In this document: positions 1-8,491 of the stretch, one piece after another | How positions within the stretch are numbered: position 1 is the stretch's first letter | Layout of the letters: the number at the start of each line of letters is the position of its first letter | NCBI RefSeq assembly: GCF_051660745.1 | Contig: NZ_JBOFQF010000028.1 | Location: forward strand, 434,001 to 498,000 | Source of the DNA: Segniliparus sp051660745 | Lineage (GTDB): Bacteria; Actinomycetota; Actinomycetes; Mycobacteriales; Mycobacteriaceae | Direction of reading: 5' to 3' | DNA: 64,000 bases | The notes under the pieces: model-generated | What the model was told of the DNA's origin: nothing | The model's input: only the letters and a program-made list of their open reading frames with translations | The model's database searches: none | Position numbers and translations under genes: made by a program

Positions 1-246
1 CAACGGCTGGGATGGCTTCTACGCGCGGCGGGCATCGCACACCTGGGCTGGGAGCGCCGCAGCGGCGCCAGTTGGGCCCAGGACGTGCCGCAGTTCTCCG
101 ACCAGCTGCCCGGCCAACCCTCGTTCTTCGACCTCCTCGGCGCGGGGGAGGCCGGATGGCCCCCCGAAGACCCCGTCGAGCGGGCCGACCGCGAGGAGTT
201 CCTCGCCGACGCCGTGATCCGGACCCCGGACCAGAAGGCGGCGTAG
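1..246 (+). CDS. C-terminal end of an unrecognised protein (partial)
   Basis: An open frame runs from the first base of the window to TAG at 244-246 and gives the last 81 residues of a protein whose start lies outside. The end is hydrophilic and acidic (DPVERADREEFLADAVIRTP). No family is recognised. The next gene's GTG abuts the stop codon, so the two are translationally coupled and probably belong to one operon with the WXG100-like protein downstream. Frame choice rests on high third-position GC and on this junction. Confidence 0.55.
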   Translation, partial: QRLGWLLRAAGIAHLGWERRSGASWAQDVPQFSDQLPGQPSFFDLLGAGEAGWPPEDPVERADREEFLADAVIRTPDQKAA

Positions 247-1512
247 GTGGCGTTCCCGAAACCGACCGGCGAGCTCGCCGACGATCTGATCGGCGATTTC
301 TGGCCCCAAGGGAACGAGGACTCACTGCGCGAGGACGGGCAGGCGTTGATCGCGGACGGGCAGCGCCGCCAAGAGGACGCGAAAGAGATGCTCAGCGGCG
401 CGGGCGGGTTCCAAGAGGTGTTCGGCGGCAAACGCCTCGACGCGGCGCAGCGCAAGACCGAGGAACACGCCCGCCAGCTCTCCGCCATCGGCGACGCGCG
501 GGAGCGCCGCGGAAAAGCCCGCACCGCCATCGCGGACCTTCACGCCGACGCGAAAGACCGCATCGACCGGATCGTCCGGACCGCCGAAGTCCAACTCGTC
601 GCCGCCCAAGCCGCTCTGCGCGGCCAGCCCGCCGCGGTTGCCGCGGCCCGGGAGAACATCAAGAACGCGGGACGGGCGGCGGTCCAAGGAGTCAACGCCC
701 AGCTGGCCGCCGACATCGCCAAATACAAAGAGACCCCCGCGCAAGAGTCCGGGGGCTGCTGCGGTGCCGGGTTCGCCGTGCGCGAGATGGCCGGCTGGCA
801 GGAGTGCGAGGCCGCCTACCAGCTCGCGATCAAGCACTGCCGGAACCTGCCCGACAAGAAGCGTCGAGCCCTCTGCTACGCGGAGGCGGCGGACGACCTC
901 GCGAAATGCCGGGCCGAGTCCGACCGGCCGCCCCAACCCAGGCCCAGGCGCAAACCAGCGCCGCCGAAACCGCCGCCGCCCAGGCGCGACCCCGAGCCGG
1001 ACCCCCAGCCGCAGAAGCCCCCGCCTCCGCCGAGCCAGCCCGAGCCCCAACAGCCGGCGCCGGTCCCGCCGCGCCCGCAGCAGCCCGTGCCTGAGCCCCA
1101 GAAGCAACCCCCTCCCGCGCCGCCGTCGCCCTCGCCGACTCCGGTCCCAGCGCCGCCTTCTCCCTCCCCGGAGCCAGCTCCCGCGCCGACGACCCCGCAG
1201 ACCACCCCCGCGCCGGAGCCGCAACCGCCAGGGGCGCCGCAGCCCTCCCCGGAGCCGAAACCTGCCCCGTCGACCCCGCAGACCCAACCGCCCGGGCCGC
1301 CCGGCGGGCCGACACCGACCCCGGGCCCGTGGTTCCCGCCCCTGCCGCACATCCCGGAGCCGCGCTTCCCCAACCCGTTCCCGCGGCCCGATCCGCGCCA
1401 CCCGCACCCGGGCCCGTTCCCCGGGCCGTTCCCGATCCCGCCGATCCCCATCCCGATCCCGGTGGAAGACCCCCAGCCCAATCCGCCGCCCGAACCGGGC
1501 CAAGATGTCTGA
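247..1512 (+). CDS. WXG100-like, proline-rich putative type VII secretion substrate
   Basis: The 421-residue product starts at GTG directly after the upstream stop. Residues 1-60 contain FWPQGNEDSLREDGQALIAD, resembling the WP-G-x-E/D opening of WXG100-like domains in actinobacterial T7SS effectors. Residues 60-165 are charged, helical and heptad-like, and suit an Esx-type bundle. A Cys pair (GGCCGAG) follows near residue 160. From about residue 225 to the end the chain is almost only Pro with Ala, Gln, Glu and Ser, like the Pro-rich linkers of secreted mycobacterial proteins. No catalytic domain is visible, so it may be a secreted scaffold or a toxin without its C-terminal domain. The secretion role is inferred from the fold type alone. 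Confidence 0.55.
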   Translation: MAFPKPTGELADDLIGDFWPQGNEDSLREDGQALIADGQRRQEDAKEMLSGAGGFQEVFGGKRLDAAQRKTEEHARQLSAIGDARERRGKARTAIADLHADAKDRIDRIVRTAEVQLVAAQAALRGQPAAVAAARENIKNAGRAAVQGVNAQLAADIAKYKETPAQESGGCCGAGFAVREMAGWQECEAAYQLAIKHCRNLPDKKRRALCYAEAADDLAKCRAESDRPPQPRPRRKPAPPKPPPPRRDPEPDPQPQKPPPPPSQPEPQQPAPVPPRPQQPVPEPQKQPPPAPPSPSPTPVPAPPSPSPEPAPAPTTPQTTPAPEPQPPGAPQPSPEPKPAPSTPQTQPPGPPGGPTPTPGPWFPPLPHIPEPRFPNPFPRPDPRHPHPGPFPGPFPIPPIPIPIPVEDPQPNPPPEPGQDV

Positions 1513-1530
1513 CAGGAAGAAAGGCCGAGC

Positions 1531-1851
1531 ATGGACGATGTGAACCTCGACTTCGACCCGCCGATGGCGGAACGGGTCTTCGAGAACGAGGCCGGCGGCG
1601 ACGTCGTCCTCAAACTCGGACCCCCGCAGAGGTTCGACCCCGAAGACCCCGACAGCGACTGGTACCTCCCGTACCGGATCGAGGGCCTGCCCGGAGAACC
1701 AGTGCGTCGTTCCTTCTTCGCCGGGATAGACAGCATCCAAGTCCTCGTCCTGGGCCTGGCGACCCTCGGCGACGTCCTCCGCGCAGAACCCGACGTGCGA
1801 CTCACCTTCCTCGACGACGAAGACCTCGGCCTGCCCAGCACCTACGACTAA
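1531..1851 (+). CDS. Small acidic hypothetical protein (possibly DUF6968-like)
   Basis: This 106-residue gene starts at ATG 18 bp after the WXG100-like gene, preceded by a GGAAG-type ribosome site. The product is strongly acidic and contains FDPEDPDSDWYLPYRIEGL followed by a hydrophobic segment (IQVLVLGLATLGDVL). The layout resembles DUF6968 proteins as I remember them, which are small and often sit beside other genes as accessory or immunity-like proteins. Its position as the last gene behind a putative T7SS substrate would suit a partner or immunity protein. That role is inference from position. Confidence 0.5.
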   Translation: MDDVNLDFDPPMAERVFENEAGGDVVLKLGPPQRFDPEDPDSDWYLPYRIEGLPGEPVRRSFFAGIDSIQVLVLGLATLGDVLRAEPDVRLTFLDDEDLGLPSTYD

Positions 1852-1860
1852 CCAAGGAAC

Positions 1861-1900
1861 CGCAGGGTGATCGATCGCGACCGAGATCGATCACCCTGCG
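1861..1900 (+). terminator. Perfect 16-bp stem-loop
   Basis: Arms 1861-1876 and 1885-1900 are perfect inverted repeats around an 8-nt loop, beginning 9 bp after the stop of the small acidic gene. There is no T-run, as is common for actinobacterial terminators. It probably ends the first operon and separates it from the Gabija pair. Confidence 0.55.
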
Positions 1901-1996
1901 CGGGCAGGATTCGTCTGGGACCTGAGCCCGGTCCCGCAGCTTGACCAGGACAACGAACCGCGGCACTGGCGCCGCGAGAAGAGAGGTCGGAGGCCC

Positions 1997-3928
1997 ATGA
2001 GGATCACGTCGTTGCGTCTGAGCAACTTCCAGTCTTTCGGCCCAACGGCGACGGAGATCGCTCTCGATGGTCTTAACTACGTTCTCGGGCCCAACGGCTC
2101 GGGCAAGACCGCCGTCCTAGAGGCGCTTTCGAGAATGTTCAGCCCATTGCCAGCCCAGCGTGCGATCCGCCTCGCGGATTTCCACACCCCGGCTGAACAG
2201 CCTGCAGGCCAACCACAGCGTGGAGCCCCCACCTTATGGCTGGAGGCCGTCATCGAGCTTCCAGAAGCGGGCGCAGACGGGCAGCATGCGTCTGTGCCTC
2301 CGAGCTTCTCCCACATGACAATCGACACGGCGGACGGGGTTCCGCAGATCCGTGTGCGTCTGACGGCTTCACTGGACCCGGACGGGGGAATCGACGAGAA
2401 GATCGAGTACGTGCTGGATTCGGACGCGGCAGGCGAGCCCACCCGCTGCGCCGAGATGAAGCGCCACGACCGCAAGGCTATCGAAGTTTATTACCTGCCC
2501 GCGCGGCGTGACCCGGCTGATCACCTCGCGTACACGACGGCCTCGCTCATCGGCCGTATTTTGCGAGCCACCGATTGGACGGCGGAACGTGGCATATTGG
2601 AGGGTCTCACCGACCAGATCACGGGCTCGCTGTCCGCCAACAGTGTTGTGGCCGGCATCAACGACCGTCTGACCGAACAGTGGCAGGGCCTCCACCGCGG
2701 CGAGCACTTCAAGGCCCCGTCGATCGCTTTCGGGCGAGGCGAATTGGAGGGTCTGCTGCGCCAGCTCACCGTCACCTTCTCTCCGTCGCCCGACGGGACC
2801 GCCCTATCGTTCGAGCGGCTGAGCGACGGCCAGAAATCCCTGCTCTACATCTCGTTGGTGCTTGTCTGGCAGTCATTGGCCAGGCAAGCGCTCGACGACG
2901 AGGACATGTCGCTCGACAGGGACAACCTCCGGCCTCCGGTGCACACCGTCATCGCGTTGGAAGAGCCCGAGAACAGCCTCTCGCCGCAGTACCTCGGCCG
3001 AATCATCCGCCAGCTGCGCGAAGCGTGTGCGGGCGGCGACGTGCAGGCGCTCGTCGCCACGCACGCGCCGACGCTCCTGCGTCGGGTCGACCCCGGGTCG
3101 ATCCGCTTCCTGAGACTGAACGAGGCGCGGGAGACGACTGTGCGCGGCATCGTCCTTCCTGATGGCGGCGGTTCTGCCGCCAAATACGTGCGGGAGGCGG
3201 TCCAGGCTTATCCCGAGCTGTACTTCTCGCGGTTCGTCGTGCTTGGCGAGGGCGCGAGCGAGCAGGTGGTCCTGCCACGCGTCCTAGCCGCGGCCGGGAT
3301 CGCCGAGGACGACGCGTCGGTGTCGGTGGTCCCGCTCGGCGGCCGTCACGTCAATCATTTCTGGCGGCTCCTCGACGAGCTGCAGATCCCGCACGCGACA
3401 CTGCTCGACCTCGACTCTGGCCGGCACCAGGGCGGCTGGGGGCGCGTGCGCTACGCCGGGAGCCAATACAGCAAGATCCACCCGGAGCTCCTATCGACAG
3501 AAGCGGTCGACAAGCTTCCCAAGTGGAATGATGACCGAGACTTCCCGACGCTCGACACCCCAGGCTTCCCGAACAACTCGATCAAATGGCTGGAGGGGAA
3601 AGGAGTTTTCTTCTCCCACCCGGTCGACCTCGATCTGATGATGCTCGCGGCGTACCCCAACGCTTACGACGCGGAGAAGGCCGAGCCGGACGAGGACACC
3701 ATCTCCGCTGTGCTCGGCAGAGGCCGCGCGAATGAAGATCGTATCCCTGATGACGTGCGAAACCTCTTCAACACCTATCGCCGTTTGTTCGACCGAGGCA
3801 GCAAACCCTCGGCACACCTAGAGGCATTGTCCGAGATGAGCGACGACCAATTGCAGGAGGGCCTTCCTGACGTGCTCGACCGACTCGTCGAGCACGTTCG
3901 CTCGAAACTCAACGGGCTTCCGGAATGA
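1997..3928 (+). CDS. gajA: Gabija protein GajA, OLD-family ATPase/TOPRIM nuclease
   Basis: The 643-residue product has an N-terminal SMC/OLD-type ATPase: Walker A GPNGSGKT at 31-38, signature-like LSDGQK near 275-280, and Walker B VIALEEPEN at 318-326. A C-terminal TOPRIM domain starts near 412, with acidic residues in VVLGEGASE (Glu418) and LLDLDSG (Asp471/Asp473). This is the architecture of GajA, the DNA-nicking subunit of the Gabija anti-phage complex. The start follows a GGAGG site. The UvrD-like gene overlaps by 4 bp (ATGA), giving the canonical gajA-gajB pair. The chain is somewhat longer than the roughly 580 residues of the Bacillus protein. The family call is firm; anti-phage activity is inferred from family and pairing. 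Confidence 0.88.
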   Translation: MRITSLRLSNFQSFGPTATEIALDGLNYVLGPNGSGKTAVLEALSRMFSPLPAQRAIRLADFHTPAEQPAGQPQRGAPTLWLEAVIELPEAGADGQHASVPPSFSHMTIDTADGVPQIRVRLTASLDPDGGIDEKIEYVLDSDAAGEPTRCAEMKRHDRKAIEVYYLPARRDPADHLAYTTASLIGRILRATDWTAERGILEGLTDQITGSLSANSVVAGINDRLTEQWQGLHRGEHFKAPSIAFGRGELEGLLRQLTVTFSPSPDGTALSFERLSDGQKSLLYISLVLVWQSLARQALDDEDMSLDRDNLRPPVHTVIALEEPENSLSPQYLGRIIRQLREACAGGDVQALVATHAPTLLRRVDPGSIRFLRLNEARETTVRGIVLPDGGGSAAKYVREAVQAYPELYFSRFVVLGEGASEQVVLPRVLAAAGIAEDDASVSVVPLGGRHVNHFWRLLDELQIPHATLLDLDSGRHQGGWGRVRYAGSQYSKIHPELLSTEAVDKLPKWNDDRDFPTLDTPGFPNNSIKWLEGKGVFFSHPVDLDLMMLAAYPNAYDAEKAEPDEDTISAVLGRGRANEDRIPDDVRNLFNTYRRLFDRGSKPSAHLEALSEMSDDQLQEGLPDVLDRLVEHVRSKLNGLPE

Positions 3929-5586
3929 TCGACCCCAGCCAATGGAACCCAGCGCGGGGGTTCGATCCGGAGCCGAACGCGAAGACGGCCGTCACCATGC
4001 TGGACGAGAACGTGGTCGTCGCGGCCGGACCAGGCTCGGGCAAAACGGAGCTGCTCGCCCAACGCGCGGACTTCCTGCTCCGCACAGGCAAATGCCCCTA
4101 CCCACGACGGATCCTGGCGCTCTGCTTCAAAGTCGACGCCGCCCGAAACCTGCGGGAGCGGGTCCGCAGCCGTTGCGGGGATCGGCTCGCAGCCAGATTC
4201 GACAGCTTCACTTTCGACGCCTTCGCGAAACGCCTGATCGACAACTTCCGGCCCGCGCTCACGGGGTACAACGCCATCGATCCGGACTACCGAATCGACC
4301 CCGACCACCGTGTCGGGCACAAGCAGATCAGATTCAAGGACCTCGTGCCTCTGGCGCTGGAAATCATTGAGACCAACAACTACGCTCGCCTCGGCGCCCG
4401 CCAAACATACAGCCATGTCTTCCTCGACGAGTTCCAAGACTGCACCCAAGACCAGTACAAACTGGTCCAGACCTTATTCGGCCAGACGACGGCCGTCATG
4501 ACCGCCGTCGGCGACACCAAACAGCGAATCATGGCCTGGGCTGGCGCACTGGAAGGCGTGATGCAAACCTTCGCCGACGATTTCTCCGCCCGCTCCCTCC
4601 CCATCTACAAGAACCACCGCTCCGATCCCCGTCTGCGAAGGATGCAGAACCGGATGATCGCGCGAATGGACCCATCGGCCGCCAGCCCCACCGAAGACCT
4701 CACAGGGGACAAGGGCATCATAGATGTCCTTGGCTTCCCCACCGAGCACGACGAGGCCAGTGTCATCGGGGGCATGGTCGAAGAATGGCTGGGGGAAGGC
4801 GTGGCGCCGGGCGAGATAGCCATCCTCGTGCGCCAGCAGCCGCACCTAATCGCCGCAGAGCTCGGCCAAGAACTCACATGCCGCGGCATCGCATTCCGAA
4901 ACGAGCAGCAGAGCCAGGACCTCGCCGCAGAACCAGCAGCCGCGCTCGTGCTCAACTTCCTCCGGGTGATCGCCGACAATAGGCAACCCGACGCCTATGC
5001 CGAACTCACAAGGGCCGTCAATCGCTCAGATACCTCCGAAGACAGGGCGGCGCGCTTCGACAGCCAGCTCGCGCGGCTGCTCCGCAACGCCCGGACGACC
5101 GCACAGGGCGCTGGATTCAATAGGAGCGACCCCGCCGCGTGGAGGCCCCTCGTCGATGAGTTCCTGAGACTGGTGTCGCGGCCGATGCTGGTCGCGTTGT
5201 CATCGTGGTACCGGCAGGGCGCCGAGCTTGACCACAAGATCGAACAGGCATTTGGCTTTTTCAGCCGAGAGTTGGCGGTTGACGGGGACGCAGCGCAAGC
5301 GCTCAAGCGCCTATCCGGAACGGACGCGATCCGCTTTTTGACCATCCACAAGTGCAAGGGCTTGGAGTTCGAGAAGGTGGTTGTCCTCGGAGTGGAGGAG
5401 CAGCTCTTCTGGGACAAAAAAGACCCCACGGAGGTCATGTCGGAGTTTTTCGTCGCGATATCGCGAGCGAAGCACCATCTCGTGCTGACCCACACCAGAC
5501 ATCGCGATCGACCGCAGGGGCACACAAAGCCTTGGCAAGAAACGCGTGAGGCGCACCGAAAACTTTTGCGATTCGCTCAGGAGTAG
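3925..5586 (+). CDS. gajB: Gabija protein GajB, UvrD/Rep-like helicase
   Basis: The 553-residue product is a superfamily 1 helicase. Walker A is GPGSGKT at 35-41, Walker B is FLDEFQD at 166-172, motif III-like GDTKQRI is at 196-202, and the C-terminal motifs IHKCKGLEFEKVV and VAISRAKHHL fit UvrD motifs V and VI. Its length is close to GajB. ATG at 3925 overlaps the gajA stop by 4 bp, so the proteins are translationally coupled. In Gabija, GajB works with the GajA nuclease to destroy phage DNA when nucleotide levels fall. A housekeeping UvrD/PcrA is unlikely because the protein is short and follows an OLD nuclease. Confidence 0.87.
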   Translation: MIDPSQWNPARGFDPEPNAKTAVTMLDENVVVAAGPGSGKTELLAQRADFLLRTGKCPYPRRILALCFKVDAARNLRERVRSRCGDRLAARFDSFTFDAFAKRLIDNFRPALTGYNAIDPDYRIDPDHRVGHKQIRFKDLVPLALEIIETNNYARLGARQTYSHVFLDEFQDCTQDQYKLVQTLFGQTTAVMTAVGDTKQRIMAWAGALEGVMQTFADDFSARSLPIYKNHRSDPRLRRMQNRMIARMDPSAASPTEDLTGDKGIIDVLGFPTEHDEASVIGGMVEEWLGEGVAPGEIAILVRQQPHLIAAELGQELTCRGIAFRNEQQSQDLAAEPAAALVLNFLRVIADNRQPDAYAELTRAVNRSDTSEDRAARFDSQLARLLRNARTTAQGAGFNRSDPAAWRPLVDEFLRLVSRPMLVALSSWYRQGAELDHKIEQAFGFFSRELAVDGDAAQALKRLSGTDAIRFLTIHKCKGLEFEKVVVLGVEEQLFWDKKDPTEVMSEFFVAISRAKHHLVLTHTRHRDRPQGHTKPWQETREAHRKLLRFAQE

Positions 5587-5700
5587 AAAAAACAGATCCT
5601 GAGCAGGACTGGCTTGAGACTACAGATCCGGACCAAACGACTAGGGCCACAACTGACCTAATCAGGGTAGATCGTCCTCGCGTCGGGCGTTCGCCGCGCA

Positions 5701-5706
5701 TACTAT
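5701..5706 (+). promoter_or_regulatory. -10 box TACTAT for a leaderless start at 5714
   Basis: TACTAT ends 7 nt before an ATG at 5714, the usual geometry of leaderless actinobacterial genes. The ATG is out of frame with the long gene at 5776, which suggests a frameshift in its 5' end. Confidence 0.4.
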
Positions 5707-5775
5707 TGGCCGCATGGCGAAACGAGACCGGTTCGGCCGCGTGAAAACCGGCCCCCGCCCGAGCCGGGCTCTCTG

Positions 5776-6327
5776 GTGTCCTACATCCGGGCTGTGGCCA
5801 ACTGCGAGATCCTCGGGTGGGAATTCCTGCGCCGCAACCCGAAAGCGGTCGATCTGAGGACCTGCCCAGCGGACGACCCAGTCGCAACAAGCGAGCTGAT
5901 GGCACTCGGCGGTCGGCGGCTCACGTCGATCTTCCGGATCATGCGCGGAGATCTCGGCCGGCCGTGCATACCGGTCTGGGAGTTCTACGATTTCGCGGTC
6001 GACGAGCAAATAAACAGCATCGACGAGGACGAAGACCCCGTGTGCGCCCAGCTGTCCGTCTTGGGACTGCTGTACATGTTGGCGAAAGTCGAGGTCCATT
6101 TCCCAGACGGACAGGTCGTGGAGCGCACGCTCGACGAGGCCACCGAACGGGCGGGCGGCGGCGCGACGTCCTTCGACTTCTGTGAGGCGATGCTCACGCT
6201 CAGCAAAACCGGCACGCTCTCCTTCAACGACACCGACCCGGGCTTCTGGGAGCACATCTGCTCGCCTCCGAAATCGAAGAAGAGCGCCTCGTTCCAGTTG
6301 TTCATGGCAGGGTTCGGCCCGGATTGA
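5776..6327 (+). CDS. Unrecognised protein, 5' end probably frameshifted
   Basis: This open frame gives 183 residues from GTG 5776, and I do not recognise the family. It is mildly acidic, with a DEDEDP stretch and several Cys and Trp residues, and no signal peptide or membrane segment. No ribosome site precedes 5776. A leaderless-type promoter and ATG at 5714 instead open a different frame (MAKRDRFGRVKTG). A one-base change in the C-run near 5752-5760 would join it to PPEPGSLVSYIRAVAN of this frame, adding about 20 residues. Either this is a real frameshift or a base-calling error. It lies between Gabija and another nuclease gene, so an accessory defence role is possible but unsupported. Confidence 0.55.
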   Translation: MSYIRAVANCEILGWEFLRRNPKAVDLRTCPADDPVATSELMALGGRRLTSIFRIMRGDLGRPCIPVWEFYDFAVDEQINSIDEDEDPVCAQLSVLGLLYMLAKVEVHFPDGQVVERTLDEATERAGGGATSFDFCEAMLTLSKTGTLSFNDTDPGFWEHICSPPKSKKSASFQLFMAGFGPD

Positions 6328-6376
6328 AAGATCGCCGTCGCAAGAACTAGAGATCGTAGACGTCGGTGCCTTCCTC

Positions 6377-6382
6377 TACAGT
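6377..6382 (+). promoter_or_regulatory. -10 box TACAGT for a leaderless start at 6389
   Basis: TACAGT ends 6 nt before ATG 6389, which fixes the start of the endonuclease VII-type gene. No clear -35 is seen. Confidence 0.5.
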
Positions 6383-6388
6383 TCGGGC

Positions 6389-7558
6389 ATGCGCGCAACG
6401 GCACAACGAGACGACCAGCGAGGCTCCCGGCCGGGCCTTTCCCCGAGTGGTCCTTTGGACGAGGTCTGGGACGAGGTGCTCGCACGAGTCCACGCGCGCT
6501 CTCGCATCGCCCACGCCCTGCTGGAGAGCTCCTCGGCGCACCAGCCCCGCAGCGGGGAGCTCGTCGTCCGACACACCTCGTCTGCGGTCGCTGCCCGGGT
6601 CTGCGGGTCGTCGATCCCTGCCCTCGTGGCCGACGTGTTGCGCGAGATCACCGGCACGGATTGGAAAGTCACCTACGAGCACCATCCCGAAGCCCCCGAG
6701 GAACCCCGGCCCGCCAAAACCGTTGCGAAACCCGCCGCTCCCAGGAGCTTCCGCAGAGCCCGGGGCGGGCAGCCAGGCCCGGGCTCTGCGAAGCCCGCCG
6801 CGCCTCCCCAACCTCAGGACGACCCGGAGTTGACCAGGCTCCTCGGAACATTGCCGGGACACCGGCTCAGGAACATCGTGCGGACGATCCTGCTGTGGGC
6901 GCAGTTCGGCATAGGGCCCGAGCACCCCGAATACCCTGGGCACGTCGAGTCGGTGCCGAAGAGATACGGCAGGCTCGGCGCAGACGGCCCCGTCGTGGTC
7001 ACGCAGTACGAGGTGACCAGGCTCCTATTGGTGGAGACGGGCTACGCAGAGTCCGTCTTCCTGCACAACAGAACGATCCCGGTGCGGATCGACTTCCCGC
7101 CCACGCCCGAGCAGATCCGGCGCTGCCTCGACGAGGCCGCCCTCGCCCCCGCGTGCTCGGCCGGCGACACCTGGGGCCCCTGCGCCCCCTTTGTGGACCG
7201 AAGAATAGACAAGTCGAAGAAGAGCCCTGGCCGTCGGGCGCGCGACGAGCTGGTCGCCGAGCTCGGGGAGCTGTGCCACTGCTGCTGGACCAACCACGCG
7301 GTCGTGCTGGACCACGACCACATCTCGAACCTCGTCCGCGGCGTCCTCTGCCACCGCTGCAACACCGCCGTCGACCGCTGCCTGCACGCAGGCGGCTGCC
7401 GGTTCGCGGACTACCTCAACAACCCACCCGCGCTCAAATTCCACATGCGCTACCGGGGCGACCGCGACAGCAAAAGAAATGCCGAGCTCCTCTGGGACGC
7501 GTACATAGCCACGCCCCAGGGCAAAGCCTTCTTCACGGCCACGCGCGACACACGGTAA
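6389..7558 (+). CDS. Endonuclease VII-type HNH nuclease with DnaX-like N-terminal domain
   Basis: The product has 389 residues. Residues about 23-97 (VWDEVLARVHARSRIAHALL followed by an ELVV strand and a TDW strand) resemble the C-terminal domain of DnaX tau/gamma clamp-loader subunits. A Pro/Ala-rich linker spans 100-145. The C-terminal part carries a recombination endonuclease VII zinc/HNH site: Cys296-x2-Cys299, LDHDH at 307-311, VRGVLCHRCN with Cys321 and Cys324. In this family the His/Asp cluster binds the catalytic metal and the four Cys bind zinc. The start is supported by a TACAGT box 6 nt upstream. The fusion suggests targeting to replicating or branched DNA, which is inference. It sits in a nuclease-rich island next to Gabija. 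Confidence 0.7.
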   Translation: MRATAQRDDQRGSRPGLSPSGPLDEVWDEVLARVHARSRIAHALLESSSAHQPRSGELVVRHTSSAVAARVCGSSIPALVADVLREITGTDWKVTYEHHPEAPEEPRPAKTVAKPAAPRSFRRARGGQPGPGSAKPAAPPQPQDDPELTRLLGTLPGHRLRNIVRTILLWAQFGIGPEHPEYPGHVESVPKRYGRLGADGPVVVTQYEVTRLLLVETGYAESVFLHNRTIPVRIDFPPTPEQIRRCLDEAALAPACSAGDTWGPCAPFVDRRIDKSKKSPGRRARDELVAELGELCHCCWTNHAVVLDHDHISNLVRGVLCHRCNTAVDRCLHAGGCRFADYLNNPPALKFHMRYRGDRDSKRNAELLWDAYIATPQGKAFFTATRDTR

Positions 7559-7593
7559 GAACGCCTGAAGCCAATCCGATCAGCCGACGCAGG

Positions 7594-8169
7594 TCATACA
7601 GTGTCGATATCGGGCACTGGCCGCTTGTCGGCGGCCTTATCGCTCCAACACGAGCTGATGCGCCGTTCACGGCATGCGCGGTGGATCTTCTCTCCCAGCA
7701 GCTTCCTGGTTTTCTCGAGGTTCGCGGCCGTGGGCCAGTGCCCGTCGGGGTTCTTCATGAAGCGCATGAAGTAGATCTTGTCCGCCTCGTCGACGTCAGG
7801 GCGAGCCTTAGCGACGTGATCAGGGTCGGGGTCTCTGGTTTGCGCGGCGGTTCTAGGCACCCGTGCGTCGAGTTCCCCAAGGAACTTGCGAAGTCCAAAT
7901 TCCTTATCGCCGGGCCGGATTCCCAGCGCGTCGTAGAGCGCGTAGAGCTCTTTGGCCTCTTCTATCCACGGGATGACCTTGAACCCTGGACGCATTTCCA
8001 AGACCGTTTTGAACGACCCAACCCGAGCGACCAGCAAAAGCTGGAACGGTTCGCAGTCGATGAAGAACACCACCACGAAATCGGTTTTGCCTCTGTGGCG
8101 GTACCCGAACTGCGCCCAAGGTCGACCTGATGCCCTCATCGACCGATACAGCCGACCCAACCCTGCCAT
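7594..8169 (-). CDS. Hypothetical protein (possibly DUF6037-like)
   Basis: The 191-residue product starts at ATG 8169 (MAGLGRLYRSM). A longer open frame to 8475 has atypical composition in its extra part and was not used. The core contains alternating hydrophobic strands (KTDFVVVFFIDCEPFQLLLVAR) and the end is charged, with no membrane segment. The pattern weakly recalls DUF6037 proteins, but I cannot confirm this. It is divergent from the DnaQ-like/nuclease pair and convergent with the endonuclease VII gene, with a 35-bp gap, so it may share the divergent control region with the pair. Confidence 0.5.
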   Translation of the reverse strand: MAGLGRLYRSMRASGRPWAQFGYRHRGKTDFVVVFFIDCEPFQLLLVARVGSFKTVLEMRPGFKVIPWIEEAKELYALYDALGIRPGDKEFGLRKFLGELDARVPRTAAQTRDPDPDHVAKARPDVDEADKIYFMRFMKNPDGHWPTAANLEKTRKLLGEKIHRACRERRISSCWSDKAADKRPVPDIDTV

Positions 8170-8491
8170 GACGATCGGTTCCCCGTGGCCGTTTCCGGGC
8201 TGTGCGCTCACGCGATCAGTATGCCGCGTTCGAACCGCCGAAGCCGGGGCGTCTGCGTCGTGGTTGTGGCCGGAGGGCCCGCACCAGCGGATCTGTAAGC
8301 CCGGCCGGGATTTGTCAGTGCCCGGTGCTATCACAGTTGCTATGCAAAGAGGCTGGTACTGGCGCGCAAGCAACGAAGGTGTGTATCGGGTTTTCTCGCA
8401 CGAGGAGATGCCCTTGAACCCGGACACGCCCGCTCGTGCGAGCTGCGCGATCGTCGCGGTGTTCACCCCTGCCACAGGAAATGGCCATGAG
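8170..8491. other. Divergent intergenic region
   Basis: These 322 bp separate the divergent genes starting at 8169 and 8492. Both strands are open for long stretches, but the predicted peptides lack coding-like composition. It should hold promoters for both directions. I see no convincing -10/-35 pair or repeat; GGAA at 8477-8480 may serve as ribosome site for ATG 8492. Confidence 0.4.

Noticed and set aside
322..1740. Minus-strand Gly/Arg-rich frames opposite the Pro-rich gene
   Set aside because: They are the complement of the proline codons (CCN read as GGN/CGN) and have no independent support.
8170..8475. N-terminal extension of the 191-residue minus-strand gene to 8475
   Set aside because: The added 102 residues have atypical composition and no ribosome site; ATG 8169 is more natural.
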